A DNA stretch of 64,000 bases from an uncultured Clostridiaceae bacterium (GTDB lineage Bacteria > Bacillota > Clostridia > TANB77 > CAG-508): NCBI GenBank assembly GCA_947577025.1, contig CANPTO010000003.1, positions 1 to 64,000 of the forward strand. The letters run 5' to 3'. The stretch's first letter is position 1; every line of letters begins with the position of its first letter. Under the pieces are notes generated by a model. That model saw nothing but the letters and a program-made list of their open reading frames with translations, had not been told where the DNA came from and did not search any database. Positions 34,806-42,953 of the stretch are shown here, one piece after another. A program made the position numbers and the translations under genes.

Positions 34806-34877
34806 ATGTAGTACATCTCGTGTAAATTGTTATAGTTGCATGTAAAATATTATAGTATATTTTACATAACATGTTAA
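34806..34877 (-). promoter_or_regulatory. promoter and leader hairpin of paralogue B
   Basis: TTAACA (34872-34877) and TATAAT (34849-34854), 17 bp apart. The leader hairpin GAGATGTACTACATCTC lies at about 34804-34820, matching AGATGTAAAATACATCT of paralogue A. Confidence 0.7.
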
Positions 34878-34891
34878 TAGTTTCTATATAA

Positions 34892-34926
34892 AAACTACCA
34901 AGAAAATTTTTCTCAGTAGTTTTTAT
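34892..34926 (-). terminator. intrinsic terminator of the radical SAM operon
   Basis: AAAACTACYRAGAAAA / TTTTTCT-AGTAGTTTTT type hairpin beyond the stop at 34960. Confidence 0.65.
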
Positions 34927-34959
34927 TTTTTTACTTACTCTTATAAGAATAATTTATAA

Positions 34960-35940
34960 TCATGTTTTAACAATTCCTTGTTCAATAAACTCTTTTAAAA
35001 TCGCTTTTCTTTCAAGCAATTCTTTTGAAAAGTTTCTACAGTTTAAGCAGTCTTCGTCATAGAAGAATGTTGCTGAGGCAATTGCGGTTGCTCCTGCTAA
35101 AAATGCTTGTATCATTGCATCATTTGAAGCCATACAGCCTCCTGTTGCAATTACTGGAATTGAAACAGCATTTTTTACTGTGTTTACAATTAATAGTGTT
35201 GCTGGCAACATTGCTACTCCTGTATATCCACCTTTAAAGTTTCCTAACAGTGGCTCTCCTATTTGATATGAAAAACCATTTTTGTAAGTATTTAAGCCTG
35301 TGTAATATCCTGTACCAGGGAAAATGTTTGAAACTGTTATTGCATCTGCTCCATTAATCTCTGCTACTTTTGATATGTTTGAAACGTCTGCATTCCAGCC
35401 AGTTAGCTTAACTGCTACTATTTTTTCTGTTCCTTTTAATATTTCTGTAACTTTGCTTACAATTTTCCCTACTAAGCTTGCATTTTGTGCCAGAAGTTCT
35501 GTTTTTTGCTTTTCGCCTGCCACTTGATGAGGGCAAGATAAGTTAAGTTCTATGCCATCAACTGGTATTTCTTTTAACTTTTTTGCCATTATCTCAAACT
35601 CTTGTACTGGATCTTCAAATTTTACAGAAGCAATACTTATTATTACAGATTGCTCAGGGTGCTTTTCCTTAAATTTCTTAATTTCTTCTATGGTATTTTC
35701 AAGCCCAGGGTTTCTCATTCCACTTGCTACTAAAAATCCATTATAGAAGTCGCAAATACGTGGCTGTTTATAGCCTTCCCGTGGCTCTATTGTAGTAGTC
35801 TTCCATATGATAGAACCTAGTTTTCCATATTTTATTACTTCCTCTGCTTGCTTGCATGTGCTTACTAAATCGCTAGAGCCAACAAAAAACGGATTTTCAA
35901 AAACTTTTTTCCCTATTTTGATACTATATTCTTTCATCAC
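34960..35940 (-). CDS. dihydroorotate dehydrogenase-like flavoenzyme
   Basis: 326 residues, a TIM barrel of the class 1 DHOD family. Visible: KTTTIEPREGYKQPRICDF, SGMRNPGLENTIEEI, the catalytic-loop ELNLSCPHQVAGEK with the class-1 Cys, KLTGWNADVSNI, and the FMN phosphate site VIATGGCMASNDAMIQAFLAG. The substrate is unlikely to be dihydroorotate in this context, since the gene overlaps a radical SAM gene by 4 bp. The Arg in PREG is a CGG codon, showing sense use of CGG. A modified pyrimidine or other small-molecule substrate is a guess. Confidence 0.78.
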   Translation of the reverse strand: MMKEYSIKIGKKVFENPFFVGSSDLVSTCKQAEEVIKYGKLGSIIWKTTTIEPREGYKQPRICDFYNGFLVASGMRNPGLENTIEEIKKFKEKHPEQSVIISIASVKFEDPVQEFEIMAKKLKEIPVDGIELNLSCPHQVAGEKQKTELLAQNASLVGKIVSKVTEILKGTEKIVAVKLTGWNADVSNISKVAEINGADAITVSNIFPGTGYYTGLNTYKNGFSYQIGEPLLGNFKGGYTGVAMLPATLLIVNTVKNAVSIPVIATGGCMASNDAMIQAFLAGATAIASATFFYDEDCLNCRNFSKELLERKAILKEFIEQGIVKT

Positions 35941-37367
35941 TCTAATTCCTTTCCCTCTAAAATGTTTTCACCTTTGCCATGTCCATATCCTTCACTTGCA
36001 CCACCATGCTCGGTAATTACATTTGCCATTATGTGTGCTGTTTCAAGAAGTGCTTCTATGAATTTGTCAACATCATTATCAAACTCACTTAAGTCATATA
36101 AGTCTGTTTGGAAAATCATTTTCTGTAAGTCGTCCATTGGAACTATGTCCTTATCTGCTATTTCAGGAAATTTTTGTATTATTTTTCTATATAGCGGTGT
36201 TCCTGGTAATACTAATAGCCGATTTACTCGTATTTTGTCTAGTCCCATTTTATTTAGTTTTTTTACAAATTCAATATGATTTTTAAGGCTTTCTTTATTC
36301 TCTCCTGGAAGTCCTACAATAAAACTTGCGTCTATGTCTATTCCATTATTTAGTACATTTTTAGTAGCGGTTTCATATACCTGAACATTAGCATGTTTTC
36401 CTATGTTTTTTAATATTCTGTCATCTCCTGCTTCATATCCTATAAATACCATTCTGAAATGCAAACTTTTCAGCACTTCTATTACGTCTTGTCTTAATAA
36501 CTGGTCTGCTCGTGAATATGTTTTGAAAGTTGTTTTTCCATTTGAGAAGCGGTCTGTTTGCAAGTTTAGTTCTTTTGCAAATTCTTTAAGCCATACTACA
36601 TTTTGAATAAATGAGTCACTTCTGTCCCATACTTCGGTAAGCTCATATTTTTCTGTGTAATGTGATACTTCTCTTGCGTATTCTTTTGGATCTCTGAACC
36701 TCATTCCATCATCATATCGTCCACAAAATACGCATAATGGGTGATTTGCACAGCCTCTTTGGGAAGTGAATTGTAACATTCTAAAGCCTTTTCCAAATAC
36801 TTCTTCTTGCAATGCAAAATATGGCTGTAAATCCATCATTTCGTATTCTACTGGATACATTTGCTTTAAGTCAAAGGTTCTTATCGTGTTTACTTTTACT
36901 TCTGCCTCTTTTCGATAAGCTAAGTTTGGTACTTCTTCAATGCTTATTAGTCCTTTAACATAGTTAATGTATTGCTGCCATTGCTCTTCACCATCATTTA
37001 TTCCGACAAAGTCATATGACTTCTGATTGTTTAATATCTGTTTATACATGTTAGAAGCATGGTTTGAGCCACAGCCTATTTTCACATTGCTGTTACAACT
37101 TTTAGCAAAGTTTGCTAATTCTACTGATGTGTTGTAATTAGTGAAATCTACACTAAAACCAATAATATCATAGTTTTCTTTTGCAATTTTAGCACAGATT
37201 TCTTCAGCACTTTTATGGTGTCCATCACATAAGTGTACTTCTACATCGTCAAAAGAGTTTTTTATATGTGTGCCTAAGCAGAGTAAACTTAAGTGTGGAG
37301 TTACTCCTGCATCCCGAATTTTCTCATATTCCTTGCTAACTGGTGGATAACAAATCATTACTTTCAT
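35937..37367 (-). CDS. B12-binding-type radical SAM enzyme
   Basis: 476 residues. The N-terminal ~150 form a B12-binding-like domain (HLSLLCLGTHIKNSFDDV, IIGFSVDFTNYNTSVELA). The radical SAM core follows with a cluster motif of unusual spacing, RGCANHPLCVFCGR (C-x5-C-x2-C instead of C-x3-C-x2-C). Later motifs are MVFIGYEAGDDRILKNIG and FIVGLPGENKESLKNH. The C-terminus is helical. It lies between an unknown 436-residue protein and a DHOD-like enzyme in one operon, pointing to a specialised biosynthetic or modification step. Two sense CGG codons occur (KIRDAG, VNRLLV). Confidence 0.8.
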   Translation of the reverse strand: MKVMICYPPVSKEYEKIRDAGVTPHLSLLCLGTHIKNSFDDVEVHLCDGHHKSAEEICAKIAKENYDIIGFSVDFTNYNTSVELANFAKSCNSNVKIGCGSNHASNMYKQILNNQKSYDFVGINDGEEQWQQYINYVKGLISIEEVPNLAYRKEAEVKVNTIRTFDLKQMYPVEYEMMDLQPYFALQEEVFGKGFRMLQFTSQRGCANHPLCVFCGRYDDGMRFRDPKEYAREVSHYTEKYELTEVWDRSDSFIQNVVWLKEFAKELNLQTDRFSNGKTTFKTYSRADQLLRQDVIEVLKSLHFRMVFIGYEAGDDRILKNIGKHANVQVYETATKNVLNNGIDIDASFIVGLPGENKESLKNHIEFVKKLNKMGLDKIRVNRLLVLPGTPLYRKIIQKFPEIADKDIVPMDDLQKMIFQTDLYDLSEFDNDVDKFIEALLETAHIMANVITEHGGASEGYGHGKGENILEGKELE

Positions 37368-37371
37368 CTTT

Positions 37372-38682
37372 TTACCTCCTGTTTGAGCATAACTGTTTTA
37401 CGGTTTCATATTGTTCTTTTCCAAACTTTTCTTTTATATGTTCAAGCCATTGTTCAATTGTTATTTTAAAGTTATCATTTCTTGCCTCCTGGGAATAGTC
37501 CTCAATTAAGTCAAAAATTAATTCTTTATTTTGATGAAGTTCAGAATTTAGCCATATCGCTTTTACTACTTCAGTATCTATAACTGTTGGCAATAGGTTA
37601 TTTTCCTCGGCAAACATGATGGATAGTACTTTTTCATAAGAAATATTTCGCTTTTCGCAAACTTCACCAATAGCTGTCATTCTGTGAAATAGGTTGAAGT
37701 CATAATATATTTTTTCATATGCTCCTTCGCCATATTTCTTATTGAAATTTTTCTTTATTTCATCTGTTTTGTCATAGCAGATTCCATCTATTATTTGAGT
37801 ATTTTTTGTTGCCTGTTCCATCGAGTTTACTAACAGTTTTACTGTTGGCTGTATTAATGCATAAGCACTATGAAATGTTGCTTGTTCATTTTCTGGTAAA
37901 AATGCTTGGCCAATATATGCCCTTAAGAATACATAGTCTAAGAACTTAATGTCATGTGGGCTGGTATTATTCCTTATTCTTCTTGCAAGTCTTCCTTCCA
38001 TTAGCTGTTTTAAGTATAAAGCATCTACATTTCCCCAAACTTCTAATATATTCATGTTGTCATCATTTACACCAGGAATGCCTTCCTCTAAATGGTATAT
38101 GGCATGAAATAACTCTTGACAGAAATTTGCCTTACTATCGTCTACAAAAACAATATTTGTACCTTTTAATGTACTTCCAAATTGAAACATAGGGTTTACA
38201 CCTTTGAATTTGCAGAAATATACATCACTTGCATACGACTTCCTTATAAAGGTTTTTAAGTGTTCAAATTCCTTTCGTATTGGCATATTTGAAATATTTA
38301 CTTTTTGTATTTCAAAGTCTAAATTCCATTTGCCATTTTGCTGATTTCTTTTGTAGTCTTCAAGTACAGACTGGAAAGCTTCGTATTGTTCTTCAGTTGT
38401 TGCTTTGTAGCCAAAGAAATCATATAAGTGAAGCCTTTTTGCTGTTTTATTCATTAATTCATATAAGGTTATTTCGTTAGTAGAAATTTTGGTAATTGTT
38501 TCTTTAATTTGCCGTTTAAGGTAAAAAGTTTTTATTTCTGAATCATATTCAAAATTTTCACTTACCTCACTTAAATGTGGGTATCGAAATTCTGAAGTGT
38601 CACCTGCTATTCTTTGTGAATAGCTACCTTTCCGTTCATATTCACTTTTTTCTTGTTCAAGTAATTGTTTAAAATAGTCCAT
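37372..38682 (-). CDS. hypothetical protein, first gene of the radical SAM operon
   Basis: 436 residues from the ATG at 38682 (GGAGG 7 nt before it). Mostly helical and charged, no TM. A FCQELFHAIYHLEEG segment recalls metallopeptidase helices but lacks a clean HExxH. Other features are KSYASDVYFCKFKGVNPMFQ and the C-terminal WLEHIKEKFGKEQYETVKQL. No family is recognised. It stops 4 bp before the radical SAM start and shares its promoter, so it is probably the dedicated partner or substrate-handling protein. Confidence 0.6.
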   Translation of the reverse strand: MDYFKQLLEQEKSEYERKGSYSQRIAGDTSEFRYPHLSEVSENFEYDSEIKTFYLKRQIKETITKISTNEITLYELMNKTAKRLHLYDFFGYKATTEEQYEAFQSVLEDYKRNQQNGKWNLDFEIQKVNISNMPIRKEFEHLKTFIRKSYASDVYFCKFKGVNPMFQFGSTLKGTNIVFVDDSKANFCQELFHAIYHLEEGIPGVNDDNMNILEVWGNVDALYLKQLMEGRLARRIRNNTSPHDIKFLDYVFLRAYIGQAFLPENEQATFHSAYALIQPTVKLLVNSMEQATKNTQIIDGICYDKTDEIKKNFNKKYGEGAYEKIYYDFNLFHRMTAIGEVCEKRNISYEKVLSIMFAEENNLLPTVIDTEVVKAIWLNSELHQNKELIFDLIEDYSQEARNDNFKITIEQWLEHIKEKFGKEQYETVKQLCSNRR

Positions 38683-38744
38683 ATTTTTTCCTCCTTTTTT
38701 GTGAAACAAATTATTGTTTTGGAGCTTTATAATTAGTTGACAGA

Positions 38745-38773
38745 ATTATATCACTTTCACTTAGTTATGTCAA
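38745..38773 (-). promoter_or_regulatory. promoter of the radical SAM operon
   Basis: TTGACA (38768-38773) and TATAAT (38745-38750), 17 bp apart. Confidence 0.75.
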
Positions 38774-39252
38774 TTAATATTTTGGCTTTTTAGTTTTTCT
38801 TTAATTTTTAGTATATCTGAAAACACTAAGCCCTTATAACCTTTTTCTACTAATTTTAATATTTTGTTAGCTTTTCTTTCTATTTCTTTCTTTAATTCTT
38901 TATTTACATTTACATATCTATTTTGCTTTATGTATGCTTCAATTATATATTCTTCAGTTGTTGGAAACATATTTTGAATTAGGAAGGCTCTTTTTTCACC
39001 TTCTACATATCCAAATACAATATTATCTACAATTTTATACTTTTGCATTTTATAATTATAAATTTTACTGTATTTTTCTACCTTACTACTTATTGGTATG
39101 AACCATAATATATCACTATTTTTTAAGTCTTTAAAGCAATAGTAGCATGGTCTTTTATTTTCATCCTCTTTATTTTTTAATAATAATTCATCTTTTACCT
39201 TCTCAAAAAATTCTTGTTTTATAAAATAAAATTTTCCTTCTTCTACTTTCAT
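38770..39252 (-). CDS. type III toxin, CptN-like
   Basis: 160 residues. The order GKFYFIKQEFFEKVKDELLL, RPCYYCFKDLKNSDILWFIP, ISSKVEKYSKIYNYK, KRAFLIQNMFPTTEEYI and a helical C-terminus with GYKGLVFSDILKIKEKL resembles the CptIN branch of type III toxins (endoribonucleases of the ToxN fold). Upstream lie a promoter, tandem 49-bp repeats and a terminator, the expected antitoxin RNA. The gene ends just inside the promoter of the next operon. Assignment is by recalled motif pattern plus context. Confidence 0.72.
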   Translation of the reverse strand: MKVEEGKFYFIKQEFFEKVKDELLLKNKEDENKRPCYYCFKDLKNSDILWFIPISSKVEKYSKIYNYKMQKYKIVDNIVFGYVEGEKRAFLIQNMFPTTEEYIIEAYIKQNRYVNVNKELKKEIERKANKILKLVEKGYKGLVFSDILKIKEKLKSQNIN

Positions 39253-39292
39253 ATTTTACTCCTTTCTAATAGAATAGATGTGGCTTTGCCAC

Positions 39293-39313
39293 ACGGACGA
39301 TTGCTAATCGCCC
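39293..39313. repeat. short palindromic repeat, copy 2
   Basis: GGACGATTGCTAATCGCCCC plus one base, as at 19893, located between the antitoxin RNA and the toxin gene; next to it is a GTGGC/GCCAC hairpin. Confidence 0.65.
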
Positions 39314-39363
39314 CCTACAATTTCAAATTAAAATAGTATCCTTTTCTAAGATATAAAAAAATA

Positions 39364-39391
39364 GAGCCAAAACATTTTACTGTTTTAGCCC
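39364..39391 (-). terminator. terminator between the repeat RNA and the CptN-like toxin
   Basis: GGGGCTAAAACA / TGTTTTGGCTC stem followed by TATTTTTTT on the minus strand. Confidence 0.75.
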
Positions 39392-39400
39392 CATATTAAA

Positions 39401-39498
39401 TTTGTTCATTAGGCTTTATTTTATTTGCTCCCTAATTAGCAAAACATTATTTGTTCATTAGGCTTTGTTTTATTTGCTCCCTAATTAGCAAAACATTA
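39401..39498 (-). ncRNA. candidate type III antitoxin RNA: two 49-bp tandem repeats
   Basis: Units 39401-39449 and 39450-39498 differ by one or two bases, each containing GCTAATTAGGGAGCAAATAA on the minus strand; a third copy is started only. Each holds an ATTAGG/CCTAAT pairing that could start a pseudoknot. The RNA would run from about 39504 to the terminator at 39364. Confidence 0.72.
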
Positions 39499-39510
39499 TT
39501 TGTTAAAATA

Positions 39511-39539
39511 ATATTAACATGTGTAATATTATTTGTCAA
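39511..39539 (-). promoter_or_regulatory. promoter of the second antitoxin RNA
   Basis: TTGACA (39534-39539) and TAATAT (39511-39516), 17-bp spacer. Confidence 0.7.
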
Positions 39540-39624
39540 TACTATTTTATGTATATTTTATTTTTTTATGCTTAAGCTTTATATAATTATGTTTTCCAGT
39601 ATCCCAAAAATATAGCAATGCATA

Positions 39625-39710
39625 TTGATTTATGTAAATATATGTGTTATAATATCGCCAGATGGTAGTTTTTTTATGCCGTCCGAAACTTCGGAGGCAT
39701 TTGCCTTCGT
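39625..39710 (+). promoter_or_regulatory. promoter and leader hairpin of the 350-residue accessory gene
   Basis: TTGATT (39625-39630) and TATAAT (39648-39653), 17 bp apart, with TTTATGTAAA between. The leader holds GCCGTCCGAA-ACT-TTCGGAGGC-like pairing at about 39679-39700. Confidence 0.7.
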
Positions 39711-39744
39711 AAAATAATCACACATTATATTAGGAGGTTTTGTT

Positions 39745-40797
39745 ATGAATATTGAAGAAAAGCGGATTGAAGGTTGGCTTACTGGGAAAGGATCTATAGG
39801 TCATATTACTCTTGACAAGTTAGCTATTCCAGAAACTGTAAAAGTAACTTTGGATGATGAAATACTTATACCTGAGTCATTTGACATTTATGGTCATCCT
39901 AATTTTACAGAGGAACAGGAAAGGCTTTTTAGTTTTAAGGAAGACGATCTTGAAAGGAAAGTAGGTAAATATGTCCCTTTGAAAGCAAAAATTGAATACA
40001 AGGAGCGAATTTTCGATGTGCCACGTGACAGTTTTGATACAATTAGTGGTATTGAAAAATCTCTTACAAATCTTTCAGATTTAAATGAAATGCTAAATAA
40101 TAGGAGGCTTTTCCATAAAGCTCATGAGAATGAACGTCTTAATGAGTTTATGATTCTAGGCTGCTTTCATCTTGATGTATTTGGTCAGGTTATGTCAGTT
40201 CCTCGAGGTGAAATGAGTGGACTATATTCATATGGAATTGTTGAGAGATTCGAAGACTTTTGTGAAAACAATGAGACATTTTCTTTATCAAGTAATGGAT
40301 ATGCTATTCCTAATGCTAATTCAGTTTGTCCATGTTGTGGTAGGCCATTTACAATTGATGACATGAAGAGATATGAACCATGTATATATGTAAATGGGAA
40401 ATATTATCATTATCATTGTCATCGTAAGTACAGAAGACTTATGGAAGTTGATAAGTTAACTCGACAACTAATGGATATGGTCTATAAAAACACTGATTAC
40501 AGTTTTGAACTTTTGCGTAACGGCTATTGCACTGGTGAGTGTTGTTCCCATATTCCATGGATACTTTTTCATACCGTTGATGGTGATATCATTATGGGCT
40601 GGCGGAAACGTGTTATATCAATTGAATGGCAGGAAAATTATAAGGCATTTGATATGAAAGAACTTTTCGGTACAGAAGATGTTACTAAATGGAAAGAAGG
40701 CGAGAAACGAGGTATACATGCTTGGGGAGATGCAAAAGCATTTGAATACCTTGAAAAGGTACGCAAAGTTGTTAATCCGAAATATTCTAATTATTAA
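39745..40797 (+). CDS. hypothetical accessory protein with a zinc-ribbon-like motif
   Basis: 350 residues, TAGGAGG before the ATG. N-terminal domain without recognised family; a CPCCGRPF knuckle near residue 198 and a following Cys/His cluster (YEPCIYVNGKYYHYHCHRKYRR) could bind zinc. A second Cys pair (TGECCSHIPWILF) begins a C-terminal domain with GWRKRVISIEWQENY. It may be an intracellular regulatory or nucleic-acid-related protein. Two sense CGG codons. Own promoter, leader hairpin and terminator. Confidence 0.62.
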   Translation: MNIEEKRIEGWLTGKGSIGHITLDKLAIPETVKVTLDDEILIPESFDIYGHPNFTEEQERLFSFKEDDLERKVGKYVPLKAKIEYKERIFDVPRDSFDTISGIEKSLTNLSDLNEMLNNRRLFHKAHENERLNEFMILGCFHLDVFGQVMSVPRGEMSGLYSYGIVERFEDFCENNETFSLSSNGYAIPNANSVCPCCGRPFTIDDMKRYEPCIYVNGKYYHYHCHRKYRRLMEVDKLTRQLMDMVYKNTDYSFELLRNGYCTGECCSHIPWILFHTVDGDIIMGWRKRVISIEWQENYKAFDMKELFGTEDVTKWKEGEKRGIHAWGDAKAFEYLEKVRKVVNPKYSNY

Positions 40798-40809
40798 TAT
40801 CTATTAAAA

Positions 40810-40856
40810 TAATAAGTTCCTTGGAAATTTTACTTTTCAAGGAACTTATTGTTTTA
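40810..40856 (+). terminator. intrinsic terminator
   Basis: AATAAGTTCCTTG / CAAGGAACTTATT, 13-bp stem. Confidence 0.85.
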
Positions 40857-40876
40857 ATAATTATTTAATCATAATT

Positions 40877-41897
40877 CTATTTAATATCCATATAACTACC
40901 TTTTGGAAATACTAGCCTAACTTCTGTTCCTTCATTTTGCATAGAATTAAGTTCTATTGCTATTCCTAGTTTGTCGCAGAGTTTTTTGCATAGGTATAGT
41001 CCTATTCCTGTGGATTTTTTATTTGCTTCTCTTCCGTTTGTTCCGGTGAAGCCTTTTTCGAATACTCGGGTTAATTCTCCTTTTTTTATTCCTATTCCAT
41101 TGTCTTTTATATATAATATTACATTTTCTTTCTTTTGTTTTGCATATATTTCTATTTGTAATGGTTGTCCGATTTTTCATGTATTTAACACTATTTTGTA
41201 TAATTTGGTTTAATATAAATACTATCCATTTGCTGTCTGTGTTTACTTGTTTCTCTATTTCATGAATATTTAAAGATATTTTTTCTGATATTAATATGTT
41301 TTTGTTTTTCTTTATACTTTCATTTACAATATCTTGAAGATTTGTTCTTCTTATATAATAGTCTTTTTCTACGTTACTACTTCGTGCATAAAATAAGGCT
41401 TGTTCTATATAGTTTTCTATTTTTTCTATTTCTTCGTCTATGTTTCTTGTTACTTCATTTTTATTGTTTTCTATAATCATTTTACTTGTTGCAATTGGCA
41501 TTTTTATTTCGTGAATCCATAGTTCTATGTATTCTTTATAGTCTTCTAACATATATTTGTATTTATTTACATTTTCTATCATTGATTTATTTATTTGCTC
41601 TAATGAATTCTTTAGTATTTTTCCTTCTATGAAATTAGGAGATTTTACTATTTCTGTAATTAAGTATTTGTCTTCTAATTCTTCTAGTGTCATTATTAAA
41701 TTTTTGTAAAATTGTTTTTTTATTAAATATTCTATTGCAATTCCAATTATATAAAGTCCTAATGTTATTATGGCTATATATATTCTTATGAAATTAGCAA
41801 TTGGATATGCAATTAAGAATATTTCTATTGCCAAAATTGCAAGTAGTAGTAAAATTGTTGTTATTATTTTATCTTTGAAAAAATCTTTGAATTTCAT
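40877..41897 (-). CDS. BceS/YxdK-like sensor histidine kinase, frame broken at a CGG codon
   Basis: 339 residues when joined: two N-terminal TMs with almost no external loop (intramembrane-sensing type), the phospho-acceptor in WIHEIKMPIATSKMI and the ATPase domain. At CGG 41169-41171 the zero frame departs into basic nonsense. One-base removal gives KYMKNGQPLQIEIYAKQKKE, then KDNGIGIKKGELTRVFEKGF, GTNGR and STGIGLYLCKKL. BceS-type kinases sense peptide antibiotics together with a BceAB transporter; a matching transporter is at 28967-31817. Confidence 0.87.
41169..41171 (-). other. CGG +1 frameshift site in the BceS-like kinase
   Basis: AAT[C]GGA. Confidence 0.85.
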
Positions 41898-41909
41898 AAT
41901 ATTCTCCTA

Positions 41910-42016
41910 TTGGCTTCCGATTGGGGACAGTTCCTAATCTAGCCAGATTATTTTTGCTTTTTAAGCTCTAGGTTCTTCTCTATCTTGTTTCCGATTACGA
42001 ACCGTCCCCAATCTAC
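41910..42016. repeat. 107-bp GGGGAC-family palindromic element, copy 2
   Basis: Same length and nearly the same sequence as 27991-28097. It is inserted between the response-regulator and kinase genes. Confidence 0.8.
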
Positions 42017-42059
42017 TTTTCTGCCTTGTTTGGGATTATGGACTGTCTTAATTTATTAT

Positions 42060-42749
42060 TTATCTTCTTAGTATATAACCTTGGCCTCTTCTTGTTTCTA
42101 ACAATTCTTTTAAATTTAATTCTTCTAATTTGTTTCTTAGCCTTGTTATATTTACAGTTAAAGTATTATCATCTATAAAGCTTTCTGTTTCCCATAGGCA
42201 GTCCATTATTTCTTCTCTTGATACTATTTTTTCTCTGTTTTGTACTAAATATTTTAAAATTTTGTATTCGTTTTTTGTAAGTTCTATTATTTTTCCTTGT
42301 TTTTCTATAGTGTTGTTTGATGTATTTATTATGAAATCTTTTGCATCTATTTTATCTGAAACTTCTCCACTTGCATTTGTTCTTCTTAATAATGATGCTA
42401 TTTTTGCAAGCAATATTTGTATATTGTATGGTTTTGTAATGTAATGGTCTGCTCCATAGTTTATTGAAAGTAATTCATCTATTTCGCTATCTCTGCTTGT
42501 TACTATTATAATTCCCATATTTGATGTTTTTCTTATTTCTTTACATACATATTGACCATCTACATTTGGCAAATTTATATCTAATAAAATTATGTCAGGT
42601 TTTATATTTAAAATGTCTTCTATTGTATTTTTGAAATTTTCTAAAACTTCTACTTTATATCCATTTTTTTCTAAAAATATTTTTAGTTCATTTCTTAGTT
42701 TTTCGTCATCTTCTACTATTAGTATCTTTTGCATTATTATCAACTCCAC
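42060..42749 (-). CDS. BceR/YxdJ-like response regulator (OmpR family)
   Basis: 229 residues: receiver domain with the acidic pocket (VEDDEKL), phospho-acceptor Asp in ILLDINLPNVDG and Lys in GADHYITKPYN; C-terminal winged helix (VSREEIMDCLWETESFIDDN, LRNKLEELNLKELLETRRGQ). Upstream in transcription order of its partner kinase, separated only by the 107-bp repeat. It likely activates the BceAB/YxdLM-like operon. Confidence 0.9.
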   Translation of the reverse strand: MELIIMQKILIVEDDEKLRNELKIFLEKNGYKVEVLENFKNTIEDILNIKPDIILLDINLPNVDGQYVCKEIRKTSNMGIIIVTSRDSEIDELLSINYGADHYITKPYNIQILLAKIASLLRRTNASGEVSDKIDAKDFIINTSNNTIEKQGKIIELTKNEYKILKYLVQNREKIVSREEIMDCLWETESFIDDNTLTVNITRLRNKLEELNLKELLETRRGQGYILRR

Positions 42750-42896
42750 TTTTATTATAGCATACTTTTATTAAAATAACCTTACATTTTTGTAAGAATT
42801 ATTTTGATGGTAACTATCTAGCTGTTCCTATAAAATGTAACTTATAATAGTAGGGTAATTATAGGGTTATTTTTAAAATTTTCAGTTTTTATTAAA

Positions 42897-42952
42897 GGTC
42901 CGTCCCCACCGTTCCGAATTCGGAACGAAAAGGACCGTCCCTTCCGTGCGTA
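42897..42952. repeat. compact GGGGAC-family repeat with a perfect palindrome
   Basis: Contains GGTCCGTCCCC, the 16-bp palindrome GTTCCGAATTCGGAAC (42912-42927) and AAAGGACCGTCCC. Confidence 0.65.
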
Positions 42953-42953
42953 C

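Noticed and set aside
39401..39498. CRISPR-like direct repeats
   Set aside because: Only two directly abutting copies without spacers; better explained as antitoxin RNA repeats.
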